Shown here in pieces: positions 7,063-14,660 of a stretch of DNA of 23,476 nt; position 1 is the stretch's first letter; each line of letters opens with the position of its first letter. A model generated the notes under the pieces. It made no database searches. It saw nothing but the letters and a program-made list of their open reading frames with translations, and was not told the DNA's origin. Both the position numbers and the translations under genes were made by a program. Origin of the DNA: Lachnospiraceae bacterium (lineage in GTDB: Bacteria > Bacillota > Clostridia > Lachnospirales > Lachnospiraceae); contig JAEEKC010000284.1 of NCBI GenBank assembly GCA_016282215.1, positions 1 through 23,476 of the forward strand, read 5' to 3'.

Positions 7063-8403
7063 ATGGTGAAGAAACAGATCATAACAATCGGATTAGCGTC
7101 TATGATAACAATGAGCGCAGCTTTGTTATGTAAACCGCTTGGCATTCTGACAGTCTATGCAGATACTTTGCAGGAAATACCTGTCGCAGGGGAAATAGCT
7201 GAGGAAGGATCTGAGGAAGCATCACAAGGCGATGCTGCCCGCCTCGGGAAGTCCGTTACAAGGATGGGCCTTCGCTATGGCGCACTTCTCGGAAACAAAA
7301 AGAATGCAGCGTACTCTCCTTACGGACTGGCTTCCTGCCTTGGGATGCTCTCCGGCGGCATGGACAGCGCAAGCAGCGGGTATTCCCAGGTGATGTCGCT
7401 TCTTGGCGCAAAGGATGCGGCCACGCTCGGTCAGGATAATCTGGCTTTCTTAAAACAGGCCAAATACGGAAGCGAGAATACCTTCAAAACCGCGAATTTC
7501 CTGCTTGTCGATCAGTCGATATCGGGTAAGGAAGGCGTGAAAACAGAGTACCTCGGTTTTGTAGAGAATTACTATGACGCCACGGTCAGAACTGCTGATT
7601 TCAGGAACAACCTGGCGGGAGAAAAGAAACAGATCCAAAATGATGTGAAAACCGTGACGAACGGTTTTATTCCCGATTATGAATCGGCAGCAGATGACAG
7701 CACCGATGTGGATCTGATGAATGTGACGTATTTTAAGGGGAAATGGCGTTATCCCTTTAAGAAAAAGAATACGAAAAAGAAAAAGTTCACATCGGTAAAC
7801 GGGAAGACCAAAAAGGTGAAGATGATGAGCATTGAGCTCAAAGAGCAGATCCGCTACTATCAGGACAAAAACTTCCGTGCCATCAGCCTGCCTTATTCCG
7901 TGAAAGCACCAAAGGGGGAATTTGCAACGCCTGTGGAAATGGTGATCGTTCTGCCGAAGAAGAAAAAGGCGGTGGACTGTGTGAAAAAATGGAATGAAAA
8001 ATCCGTTTCCTATAAAGAAAAATTCCTGTCAAAACTCGACAGAGCCTCGACCTTTAACGAAGTTACTGTGAACCTGCCGCGGTTTGAGATCGATATGACC
8101 TGTGATCTGCAAAAGAATCTGGAAAAACTGGGCGCAGCGGACATTTTTACCGGAAACTCCGGCATCACCGGGATCGTCAAAGATCCTTTATATATCAGCG
8201 CTGCAGTGCAGAGGACGAAGATCAAGGTTGATGAGGAAGGTACCGAGGCAGCGGCTGTTACGGAGTTCGTAGCAAAATGCACTGCGGTTGCGGAGCCGAA
8301 GATACCGCCGCATTATGACTTTATCTGCAATGTGCCTTTTGTATTTATGGTACGGGATGCGTCTGGCAATACGCTGTTTGCAGGCACTGTCAATAAGCTT
8401 TGA
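7063..8403 (+). CDS. Secreted serpin (serine protease inhibitor)
   Basis: Serpin-family suicide inhibitor of 446 residues, longer than the roughly 380-residue core because of a signal peptide and an acidic linker. The N terminus (MVKKQIITIG, hydrophobic core, VYA before DT) suggests export with cleavage after about residue 33. The fold signature is visible: AAYSPYGLASCLGMLSGG, MNVTYFKGKWRYPF, LPRFEIDM, and at the C terminus PFVFMVRDASGNTLFAGTV. The reactive-loop hinge EEGTEAAAV (residues 391-399) has the small residues needed for loop insertion, so the protein should be inhibitory. Counting from the hinge puts P1-P1' near T407-A408. The loop is about five residues longer than in alpha-1-antitrypsin before the IPP motif, so P1 is uncertain. 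Small residues there would suit an elastase-like target. ATG 7063 has GGGGAG 8 nt upstream. Confidence 0.93.
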   Translation: MVKKQIITIGLASMITMSAALLCKPLGILTVYADTLQEIPVAGEIAEEGSEEASQGDAARLGKSVTRMGLRYGALLGNKKNAAYSPYGLASCLGMLSGGMDSASSGYSQVMSLLGAKDAATLGQDNLAFLKQAKYGSENTFKTANFLLVDQSISGKEGVKTEYLGFVENYYDATVRTADFRNNLAGEKKQIQNDVKTVTNGFIPDYESAADDSTDVDLMNVTYFKGKWRYPFKKKNTKKKKFTSVNGKTKKVKMMSIELKEQIRYYQDKNFRAISLPYSVKAPKGEFATPVEMVIVLPKKKKAVDCVKKWNEKSVSYKEKFLSKLDRASTFNEVTVNLPRFEIDMTCDLQKNLEKLGAADIFTGNSGITGIVKDPLYISAAVQRTKIKVDEEGTEAAAVTEFVAKCTAVAEPKIPPHYDFICNVPFVFMVRDASGNTLFAGTVNKL

Positions 8404-8431
8404 TAAACTACTGATAAATTCCGAGGTAAAA

Positions 8432-8794
8432 ATGAGCGATAAACTTCCACATGATCACGGACATGCAGGTACCTGTGACAATCTTCTGTCCCATATGCCT
8501 GATGCGGCAGCGATCCAGTCTGTTTCCGATGCGATGAAACAGCTTGGCGATCCCAGCAGGCTGCGGATCTTCTGGCTGCTCTGTCACTGCGAGGAATGTG
8601 TGACGAATATTGCCGCTTTTATGGAGATGACATCTCCGGCGGTGTCCCATCACCTTCGCCTGCTAAAAGACAGCGGGCTTGTGGTGACCCGAAGGGAAGG
8701 AAAAGAAATGTATTACAGGGCAGCGGATACGGATCTGGCGCAAAAGCTTCATCTGACCATCGAAGAAGTGGCAAGGATCTCCTGTCCGAAGTAA
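8432..8794 (+). CDS. ArsR/SmtB-family repressor, probable metal sensor
   Basis: Small winged-helix DNA-binding regulator of 120 residues. The core matches ArsR/SmtB proteins: LGDPSRLRIFWLL, then CHCEECVTNIAAF at the metal-site helix, then the recognition helix MTSPAVSHHLRLLKDSGLV and the wing RREGKEMYYRA. Cysteines in CHCEEC, a His/Cys-bearing N terminus (HDHGHAGTC) and a C-terminal SCPK suggest control by a thiophilic metal; the metal is not predictable by eye. ATG 8432 is preferred because GAGG lies 5 nt upstream and the N terminus then fits the family. The frame is open much further upstream but overlaps the serpin gene. It follows the serpin by 28 nt and may be read through from it. No metal exporter or ars gene is adjacent, so its target lies elsewhere or is itself. 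Confidence 0.88.
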   Translation: MSDKLPHDHGHAGTCDNLLSHMPDAAAIQSVSDAMKQLGDPSRLRIFWLLCHCEECVTNIAAFMEMTSPAVSHHLRLLKDSGLVVTRREGKEMYYRAADTDLAQKLHLTIEEVARISCPK

Positions 8795-8810
8795 ATGCCT
8801 GAGATAGTGC

Positions 8811-8903
8811 AAAGTTCAGTATGAAAATACGGTGTCGAAAATAAATAATTAAGTTAGAAAAAAATCCGGTATGAAAAACCGGAGAAACCAACGAATGATA
8901 GAT
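8811..8903 (+). repeat. Intergenic repeat, tandem pair before the GGDEF gene
   Basis: Copies at 8811-8850 and 8861-8903, offset 50 nt. The first (AAAGTTCAGTATGAAAATAC, then GGTGTCGAA) closely matches the second copy before the serpin. The other begins AAAATCCGGTATG and ends CGAATGATAGAT, matching the galE copy. It ends just before the GAGGGG ribosome site. Confidence 0.6.
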
Positions 8904-8917
8904 ACGAGGGGTAACAT

Positions 8918-10132
8918 ATGACCTATTCAGTCATCGGAATATTGGCGATCTTGATCCATTTGATCATCAATCATGATATCATCCGCAAGAAAAAACAAAA
9001 CATGGAAGTGTGGGAACAGCGTTACCGCTGGTTCTTATATGTCGTGATCGCCTATCATGTCACGGATGCGCTCTGGGGCATTTTGTATGAACAAAAAATG
9101 ATCGCTGCAGTGTATCTGGATACTACGGTGTATTTTGCGACCATGGCTGTTTCCGTACTGCTTTGGACGATGTTTGTTGTCACATACCTGGAAGGTGAAG
9201 GACGGTTCAAAGAAATCATCAGTATGGCAGGATGGGTATTTTTCCTGTTTCAGATGCTCGTGGTGGTGATCAACTTTATTATGCCTGTTTTATTCTCCTT
9301 TGATGAAAACGGCACCTATCATGCCTGGTTTTTGCGTTATGCCCTGTTCACGGCGCAGGTGCTCATGTTTCTGATGACAAGCGGATATACCATGGTCATC
9401 ACGAAGGGATCGCAGGGGACGACCCGCCGCAGAAACCTGATGATCTGTCTGTTTGGCGTTGCCATGATCAGCGCTATCTGCCTGCAGTTGTTTTTCCCGC
9501 TTTTGCCCCTGTATTCCATGGGATATCTGCTGGGCTGCTGCGTGATCCATACCTTTGTTGTGGAGGGTGAAAAAGTGGAGTACCTGAGAGCACTCGAAGA
9601 GTCTCTTGGCAGAGAGGCGCTGCAGGAAAAACAGCTTGGTGCCTACCGGAAAATGGCCTTTACCGATCCGTTGACCGGCGTGAAGAGCAAACGTGCATTC
9701 AAGGACAACAGCGAGGCTTATGACCGGCGGATACGGGAAGGCTTTCTGGAGTTCGCGGTCGGCGTATTTGACTTAAATGACTTAAAAAAGATCAATGACA
9801 TCCGGGGGCATGAAGCCGGAGATGAGAGCATTATCGCAGCCTGCAGGCTGGTCTGTAAAATATTTGCCCATAGTCCCGTGTATCGTGTCGGCGGGGATGA
9901 GTTTGTTGCGATCATAGAAGGCACCGATTACGAGAACCGTCACAACCTGATGAGAGAGTTCCAAACGCAGGTGGATGAAAATGCAAAAGAAGGCAGGGTG
10001 ATCGTGGCCGGAGGGTTATCGGATTATGATCCGGTAAAGGATGCGACTATCGCCGATGTATTTAAGCGTGCGGATGAGAATATGTATGCAAGAAAGAGTG
10101 AATTAAAGCAGAGAAATCCGGTTGCTGTATAG
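8918..10132 (+). CDS. Membrane GGDEF protein, probable diguanylate cyclase
   Basis: A 404-residue protein. About seven hydrophobic segments span residues 1-215 with no recognisable ligand-binding domain name. A short helical linker follows, then a GGDEF domain from about residue 245. The active-site loop is intact: GGDEF at 325-329, with DLNDLKKINDIRGHEAGDE upstream and RADENMYARK near the end. Such domains join two GTP into cyclic di-GMP. The position five residues before GGDEF reads FAHS and not RxxD, so the usual product-inhibition site is missing. There is no EAL domain. GAGGGG (8906-8911) supports ATG 8918. The membrane part is presumably a sensor or dimerisation module. The gene stands alone behind a repeat-bearing gap; its stop lies inside the next repeat unit. 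Confidence 0.9.
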   Translation: MTYSVIGILAILIHLIINHDIIRKKKQNMEVWEQRYRWFLYVVIAYHVTDALWGILYEQKMIAAVYLDTTVYFATMAVSVLLWTMFVVTYLEGEGRFKEIISMAGWVFFLFQMLVVVINFIMPVLFSFDENGTYHAWFLRYALFTAQVLMFLMTSGYTMVITKGSQGTTRRRNLMICLFGVAMISAICLQLFFPLLPLYSMGYLLGCCVIHTFVVEGEKVEYLRALEESLGREALQEKQLGAYRKMAFTDPLTGVKSKRAFKDNSEAYDRRIREGFLEFAVGVFDLNDLKKINDIRGHEAGDESIIAACRLVCKIFAHSPVYRVGGDEFVAIIEGTDYENRHNLMREFQTQVDENAKEGRVIVAGGLSDYDPVKDATIADVFKRADENMYARKSELKQRNPVAV

Positions 10133-10190
10133 TCAAACGGCTGATAAATTGGCTGCAGAAACCCATATGTAAAAACGGAGTGATAAACTC
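10114..10190 (+). repeat. Intergenic repeat, degenerate pair before the binding-protein gene
   Basis: AAATCCGGTTG...AAACGGCTGATAAAT (10114-10149) includes the last codons of the GGDEF gene and fits the repeat consensus. A second, shortened unit with CCATATG and AACGGAGTGATAAACT ends near 10189. The offset of the tails is 38 nt, shorter than in the other gaps. Confidence 0.4.
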
Positions 10191-10216
10191 GTAATAAGTT
10201 CAAAGGAGCAGGAAGG

Positions 10217-11545
10217 ATGAGAAAAAGACCAATCGCCACAGCACTGATCTGCATGATGACATGCGCGCTGCTGCAGGGTTGCGGCAATACGGTGGAGATA
10301 GCGGATGACGCTGTGATCGATCACGCGATCGAAGAGGAGGAGGAACAGACGCCCGAGGATGAACTGTATGCCGATGCACCCGAGGCACTGCGGGACCTGA
10401 TCGAGAATACAAATAATGAAGTAGTCCTGACGGTTTGGGCTTCCTCGGAAGATCAGGATCTGACACAGAGTATGATCAATCAGTTTGTGGCATCTTACCC
10501 TACCGTGAAATTCGATATTACGTTAGGCTGCGAGTCGGAAGCGACGGCCAAGGAGACGGTCCTTGCAGATCCCGAGGGGTCTGCGGATGTGTTTACTTTT
10601 GTGGATGACCAGATGCCGGAGCTTTTGCAGGCTGACGCACTTTTGGAAGTGGACTCATTTTATACCTATGATGTCAAAGAAAAAAATGTGGAGGCTTCTG
10701 TCATGGCGGCCAGTGATGAGGATAAACTCTATGCCTATCCCATGACGGCGGATAACGGCTATTTTCTGTTTTATGACAAATCCGTATTCTCTGCATCAGA
10801 TGTGACATCCATGGAAAAACTGCTTAAAAAGGCAGAGGAGAAGAACAAAAAGGTGGCCATGGATCTTGCCAATGGCTGGTATTTGTATTCGTTTTTCCGC
10901 GCAGAGGGACTGGAAATATCCAGGAAGGAAGACGGCACCAATACCTGCAACTGGAACAAGGCAGGAGGAACGGATGTGGCGCAGGCGATCCTGGATCTGG
11001 TAGCGACGGGTGAGCTGGTGAGCATGGACGATGCCGCCCAGGCTGCACAGCTTTCTGAGGGTAAGATCGGAGCCATTGTGAACGGAACCTGGAGAGCAGC
11101 GGACTGTCAGGAAGCCTGGGGTGAAAACTATGCCGCAGCAAAACTTCCCACCGTACAGATTGCCGGCAAGGACAAACAGATGGCCTCCTTCTGCGGTTCG
11201 AAGCTGATCGGCATCAATCCGCATACGGAATATAAAGAATGGGCGAAGGTGCTGGCTGAATACCTGACAAATGAAGAAAACCAGATTAAGAGATTTGAAG
11301 TCCGAGGTCTCGGACCGTCGAATATTGTGGCACAGTCATCGGATGCGGTGAAATCCGATGTGGCGATCGCGGCGCTGGCACAGCAGGCGGCGAATGCATT
11401 TCCTCAGCGCGTTGGCGCAAATTACTGGAAACCGGCTGCAAACCTGGGTGCGGTACTTGCAGGCGGCAACAAAAAGAAAAAGGATCTGCAAAAGCTTCTG
11501 GACGAAACAGTGGATGAGATCACAGCACCGCTTGAGGAAGAATGA
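10217..11545 (+). CDS. ABC transporter substrate-binding lipoprotein, sugar-type, orphan
   Basis: Extracellular solute-binding lipoprotein of 442 residues. The lipobox LLQGC puts the lipidated cysteine at residue 22, followed by an acidic tether (EEEEEQTPEDE). The mature part resembles MalE/UgpB-like family 1 binding proteins: LTVWASSEDQDLTQSMINQF, ADVFTFVDDQMPELLQADALLEV, YAYPMTADNGYFLFYDKSVF, GKIGAIVNGTWRA and the hinge-side SFCGSKLIGINPHTE. The family delivers sugars, often malto-oligosaccharides, to a membrane importer; the substrate cannot be assigned here. ATG 10217 has AAGGAG 9 nt upstream. No permease or ATPase gene is adjacent, which is unusual for this family, so it must share a transporter encoded elsewhere. 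It is followed by galE, and a sugar-related link is possible but unproven. Confidence 0.87.
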   Translation: MRKRPIATALICMMTCALLQGCGNTVEIADDAVIDHAIEEEEEQTPEDELYADAPEALRDLIENTNNEVVLTVWASSEDQDLTQSMINQFVASYPTVKFDITLGCESEATAKETVLADPEGSADVFTFVDDQMPELLQADALLEVDSFYTYDVKEKNVEASVMAASDEDKLYAYPMTADNGYFLFYDKSVFSASDVTSMEKLLKKAEEKNKKVAMDLANGWYLYSFFRAEGLEISRKEDGTNTCNWNKAGGTDVAQAILDLVATGELVSMDDAAQAAQLSEGKIGAIVNGTWRAADCQEAWGENYAAAKLPTVQIAGKDKQMASFCGSKLIGINPHTEYKEWAKVLAEYLTNEENQIKRFEVRGLGPSNIVAQSSDAVKSDVAIAALAQQAANAFPQRVGANYWKPAANLGAVLAGGNKKKKDLQKLLDETVDEITAPLEEE

Positions 11546-11554
11546 CAGGCGGAA

Positions 11555-11649
11555 AAGCTACGATTTCGATTCGAAAACAGGATAAACGATAGAGATACAG
11601 TTGTGAAATTCCAGTATGGAAAAATCGAAAGAATAAACGAGTGATAAAT
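11555..11649 (+). repeat. Intergenic repeat, tandem pair before galE
   Basis: A degenerate copy ending GGATAAACGATAGAGAT (11580-11596) is followed by a good copy at 11606-11649 (AAATTCCAGTATGG ... GAATAAACGAGTGATAAAT). The tail motifs are offset 51 nt. The second copy ends 2 nt before the AAGGAGG ribosome site of galE. Confidence 0.55.
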
Positions 11650-11667
11650 CAAGGAGGAAGGGAAAAA

Positions 11668-12684
11668 ATGAAGATTCTGGTAACAGGAGGAGCGGGTTAT
11701 ATCGGAAGTCATACCTGTGTGGAATTGCTGGACGCAGGATATGAGGTGGCGGTCCTTGACAACCTGTACAATGCAAGTAAAAAGTCGATCGACAGGATCG
11801 AAGAGATCACCGGGAAAAAAGTCGCTTTTTATGAAAAAGACATGCGGGATGCTCAGGCGCTGGCTCAGATCTTTGCAACAGAAAAACCGGAGTGCGTGAT
11901 CCACTTTGCCGGCCTGAAAGCGGTCGGGGAATCCGTTGAAAAGCCACTGGAATACTATGAAAATAATATCGGCGGTACGCTGACACTGCTCGATGCCATG
12001 AGAAAGAACGGATGTAAAAACATCATCTTTTCTTCCTCGGCTACCGTATACGGCGATCCGGCCTTTGTGCCGATCACGGAAGAGTGTCCGAAGGGTTCTC
12101 CGACAAATCCTTATGGCTGGACCAAGAGCATGCTAGAACAGATCCTGACAGATGTGAATACCGCAGATCCTGAGTGGAATGTGATCCTGCTTCGGTATTT
12201 CAATCCCATCGGAGCCCATGCAAGTGGCAAGATCGGAGAAGATCCGAAAGGGATTCCGAACAACCTGGTGCCTTATGTGGCGCAGGTGGCTGTCGGCAAG
12301 CGGGAAAAACTGGGCGTATTCGGAAATGATTATGATACACCGGACGGCACCGGCGTGCGTGACTACATCCACGTTGTGGACCTGGCCAGGGGACATGTGA
12401 AGGCGATCGACAAGATCAAAGAGAACCCGGGCGTGAAGATCTACAATCTGGGTACCGGTAAGGGATACAGCGTTCTTGAGGTAGTGAAAGCATTCTCGGC
12501 TGCCTGCGGAAAAGAGATCCCGTACGAGATCAAACCCCGCCGCGCAGGAGATATCGCAACCTGCTATGCAGATCCTTCCCTGGCGGAGAAAGAACTGGGT
12601 TGGAAAGCCACTTTCGATATCAACGATATGTGTGCCGACTCCTGGAGATGGCAGAGCCAGAACCCCGACGGATACGGTGAGTGA
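11668..12684 (+). CDS. galE: UDP-glucose 4-epimerase
   Basis: Cytoplasmic NAD-dependent epimerase of 338 residues that interconverts UDP-glucose and UDP-galactose, for galactose use and for surface polysaccharide precursors. It has the Rossmann motif GGAGYIG (residues 7-13), VIHFAGLKAVGES, FSSSATVYG, and the extended-SDR catalytic pair in YGWTK (Y149, K153). LRYFNPIGAH, GTGVRDYIHVVDLA and YNLGTGKGYSV are typical of GalE. Length is normal. ATG 11668 lies 10 nt after AGGAGG; the frame extends to a GTG at 11641 inside the repeat element, which I reject. No galK or galT is adjacent. Closely related UDP-sugar epimerases (UDP-GlcNAc 4-epimerase) cannot be excluded from sequence alone. Confidence 0.93.
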   Translation: MKILVTGGAGYIGSHTCVELLDAGYEVAVLDNLYNASKKSIDRIEEITGKKVAFYEKDMRDAQALAQIFATEKPECVIHFAGLKAVGESVEKPLEYYENNIGGTLTLLDAMRKNGCKNIIFSSSATVYGDPAFVPITEECPKGSPTNPYGWTKSMLEQILTDVNTADPEWNVILLRYFNPIGAHASGKIGEDPKGIPNNLVPYVAQVAVGKREKLGVFGNDYDTPDGTGVRDYIHVVDLARGHVKAIDKIKENPGVKIYNLGTGKGYSVLEVVKAFSAACGKEIPYEIKPRRAGDIATCYADPSLAEKELGWKATFDINDMCADSWRWQSQNPDGYGE

Positions 12685-12859
12685 TCGCTTATCCTTCTTA
12701 TCCACAGTCGATGAGCTGCCGCATTGTGAGCCGGTTGTTCGGCGGCGAGTTTTTGACCGAGCAAAGCGAGGGCAAATGTTTGAGCATTAGCCGGACAGCC
12801 GGTCAAATGCGGCAGCGGAGAAATAATTTCGAATTATTACCGCATGTATCGTCTGGCGG
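12685..12859 (+). other. Non-coding, dyad-rich gap between galE and the radC promoter
   Basis: No credible gene. It holds several nested inverted repeats: GCCG/CGGC (12730-12733 with 12740-12743) followed after six bases by TTTTT, a possible weak galE terminator; TTTGACCG (12752-12759) with CGGTCAAA (12800-12807); and AATAATT-TCG-AATTATT flanked by GCGG and CCGC at about 12815-12843. The whole could fold into a structured 3' end. Confidence 0.4.
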
Positions 12860-12888
12860 GTGACAAGCGCCGGAAAGTGTGATACAAT
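12860..12888 (+). promoter_or_regulatory. Sigma-A promoter of the radC-mre cell-shape cluster
   Basis: GTGACA (12860-12865), a 17-nt spacer (12866-12882) and TACAAT (12883-12888). Transcription would begin near 12895, which argues against the GTG at 12898 as the radC start. It is the only good promoter visible before mreB. Confidence 0.75.
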
Positions 12889-12930
12889 CATTCGTGCGTG
12901 TGCGGATCGTCCGGTAATACCGGGCAGATT

Positions 12931-13617
12931 ATGTATGAAATAAAGGAAAACGGAACCATCCATGTACTCCCTTACGATCGTTTTTTGCAGGGAGGACCTT
13001 CGGCTGTGTCGGATGAGGAGCTGCTGGCCATCATCCTGCGCACCGGGACAAACGGAGAGGATGCGCTGAGCGTAGCCTGCCATGTCAGAGAACTGTGCGG
13101 TCAGCAGGGACTTTTGGGGCTGCATCATCTGACGCTGGATCAGTTGATGTCTGTGCGCGGCATCGGTCAGGTCAAAGCGGTCAAACTCAAGGCGATCGCA
13201 GAGCTTGCCACCAGGATCGCAGCGGCAAGGGTGGAAAAGGATGTATGTCTGCAGACGGCAGGAGCCGTGGCAGAAGCTTATATGGAACGGATGCGGCATC
13301 TGGAGAGAGAGCAGACACTGGTTGTGTTTCTTGACGGAGCCGACCACAGGATCGGTGATGCGGTGCTTTCAGAAGGATCACTGACGGAAACGCAGATTTT
13401 TATCAGAGAGATATACAGGCTGGCGCTGCAGATGAACGCCGCCTCGATCATTTTGCTCCATAATCATCCCAGCGGCAATCCGAGGCCATCACGGCAGGAT
13501 ATGCTGATCACGGCCCGTCTTCGCGAAGCATCCGACTATATGGAAATTCCGCTCCTTGATCATATCATTATCGGAGATAACAGATATTACAGCTTTAGAG
13601 AGAAAGGAGAACTCTGA
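12931..13617 (+). CDS. radC: RadC-family JAB-domain protein
   Basis: A 228-residue protein of the RadC (UPF0758) family. The N-terminal half has helix-hairpin-helix character (LMSVRGIGQVKAVKLKAIAEL), and the C-terminal half is a JAB/MPN metalloprotease-like domain with the metal motif HNHPSGNPRPSRQD (H177, H179, S181, D190). The true role is unsettled; the old link to DNA repair in E. coli is doubtful. The gene conventionally precedes mreB in many Firmicutes. ATG 12931 is chosen because the promoter start site falls at about 12895. The upstream GTG at 12898 would be nearly leaderless, and the ribosome site before 12931 (GGGCAG) is weak. The stop overlaps the mreB start by one base (TGATG), indicating coupling. 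Confidence 0.92.
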   Translation: MYEIKENGTIHVLPYDRFLQGGPSAVSDEELLAIILRTGTNGEDALSVACHVRELCGQQGLLGLHHLTLDQLMSVRGIGQVKAVKLKAIAELATRIAAARVEKDVCLQTAGAVAEAYMERMRHLEREQTLVVFLDGADHRIGDAVLSEGSLTETQIFIREIYRLALQMNAASIILLHNHPSGNPRPSRQDMLITARLREASDYMEIPLLDHIIIGDNRYYSFREKGEL

Positions 13618-14624
13618 TGTCAGCAACCGGTTTCGGCATCGACCTTGGAACTTGTAACATCAAAATCTGCCAGCGTGAAGGCGGCAGTATCTATATGCAG
13701 AAGAACATGATCGCCATTGAAGGAAAGGACGGGCTTTTTGCCTACGGAGATGATGCCTTTGATATGTTTGAAAAGGCTCCCGGCAATATCCATATTTCCT
13801 ATCCGCTGATGAATGGCGTGATTGCAGATATCAACAACATGCAGACACTGATCCGCTGCTTTATGAACGACCTTTGCAGGGGGCAGATCCGTCCGGCGGA
13901 TTATTTCATTGCCGTTCCGACGGATGTGACGGATGTGGAAAAAAGAGCGTTTTATGATCTGATCAAGAACGCGAATGTCAAGGCCAGAAGTGTCATGGTA
14001 GTGGAAAAAGCCATCGCAGACGGGCTGGGCCTGGATATCGATGTGAAAAATTCTCAGGGTGTTCTGGTCGTTGATGTGGGCTATGATACCACGGAGATCT
14101 CCATCCTTTCTCTCGGCGGTATCGTGGTCAGCCGCCTGATCAAGGTGGGAGGCCTGAAATTTGATGATGCCATCCGGGCGGCTGTCAGAAAAGAGTATTC
14201 CCTGATCATCGGCAGCAAAACGGCGGAAACCGTCAAAAATAACCTGACCAGACTGGAAGAGGAAGGCAATCCGGCCATTGTTTACGGCAGGGATATTGTT
14301 TCCGGCCTGCCGGTGGAGCGCGCGATCCCGACGGATCTTGTGGCAGATTGCGTGCGCGAGCATATTTCGGCAATTATCGACAATATCAAAGTGATCTTGG
14401 AAAGAACGCCGCCTGAACTGGCAGCGGATATCTACAGACAGGGTATTTTCCTGACCGGCGGTGCCTGCCAGGTATCCCGTCTTTCCCAGATGATCAGCAA
14501 CGGTACCGGGCTGCGCGTCAACGTGGCAGAGCATCCGGAAGCATCGGTTGCATTAGGTCTTGGCAGGATCATATCCGACGAGAATTTCAGATCCGTCGCA
14601 TATCTGCCGGGCGGGGCTGACTGA
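13617..14624 (+). CDS. mreB: MreB-type cell-shape actin (divergent)
   Basis: Bacterial actin homologue of 335 residues that forms membrane-associated filaments guiding cylindrical wall synthesis. The actin ATPase fold is clear: phosphate-1 GIDLGTCNIKI (from residue 7), NGVIADINNM, AVPTDVTDVEKRAFYDL, VVEKAIADGLGL, phosphate-2 VVDVGYDTTEISILSLGGIVVS (aspartate 153), and adenosine motif GIFLTGGACQVSRL. Phosphate-2 reads DVGYDTTE where textbook MreB has DIGGGTTE, and VVEKAIADGLG replaces IEEPMAAAIG, so it is divergent. An Mbl- or MreBH-like paralogue elsewhere in the genome is possible. AAGGAG stands 7 nt before ATG. Position next to mreC and mreD makes the mreB call firm. Confidence 0.92.
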   Translation: MSATGFGIDLGTCNIKICQREGGSIYMQKNMIAIEGKDGLFAYGDDAFDMFEKAPGNIHISYPLMNGVIADINNMQTLIRCFMNDLCRGQIRPADYFIAVPTDVTDVEKRAFYDLIKNANVKARSVMVVEKAIADGLGLDIDVKNSQGVLVVDVGYDTTEISILSLGGIVVSRLIKVGGLKFDDAIRAAVRKEYSLIIGSKTAETVKNNLTRLEEEGNPAIVYGRDIVSGLPVERAIPTDLVADCVREHISAIIDNIKVILERTPPELAADIYRQGIFLTGGACQVSRLSQMISNGTGLRVNVAEHPEASVALGLGRIISDENFRSVAYLPGGAD

Positions 14625-14660
14625 TAGTCAAAAAAGCAGTGATCAGATAGAATTTTACGA

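Noticed and set aside
8288..8431. N-terminal extension of the ArsR protein
   Set aside because: It lies inside the serpin gene in another frame; ATG 8432 gives a normal family N terminus with a nearby GAGG.
12566..12790. Small plus-strand frame across the galE 3' end
   Set aside because: Overlaps galE in another frame, shows no ribosome site or domain, and covers the dyad-rich non-coding block.
13620..14534. Minus-strand frame of 304 codons opposite mreB
   Set aside because: Shadow of the mreB codon pattern; mreB itself is unmistakable.
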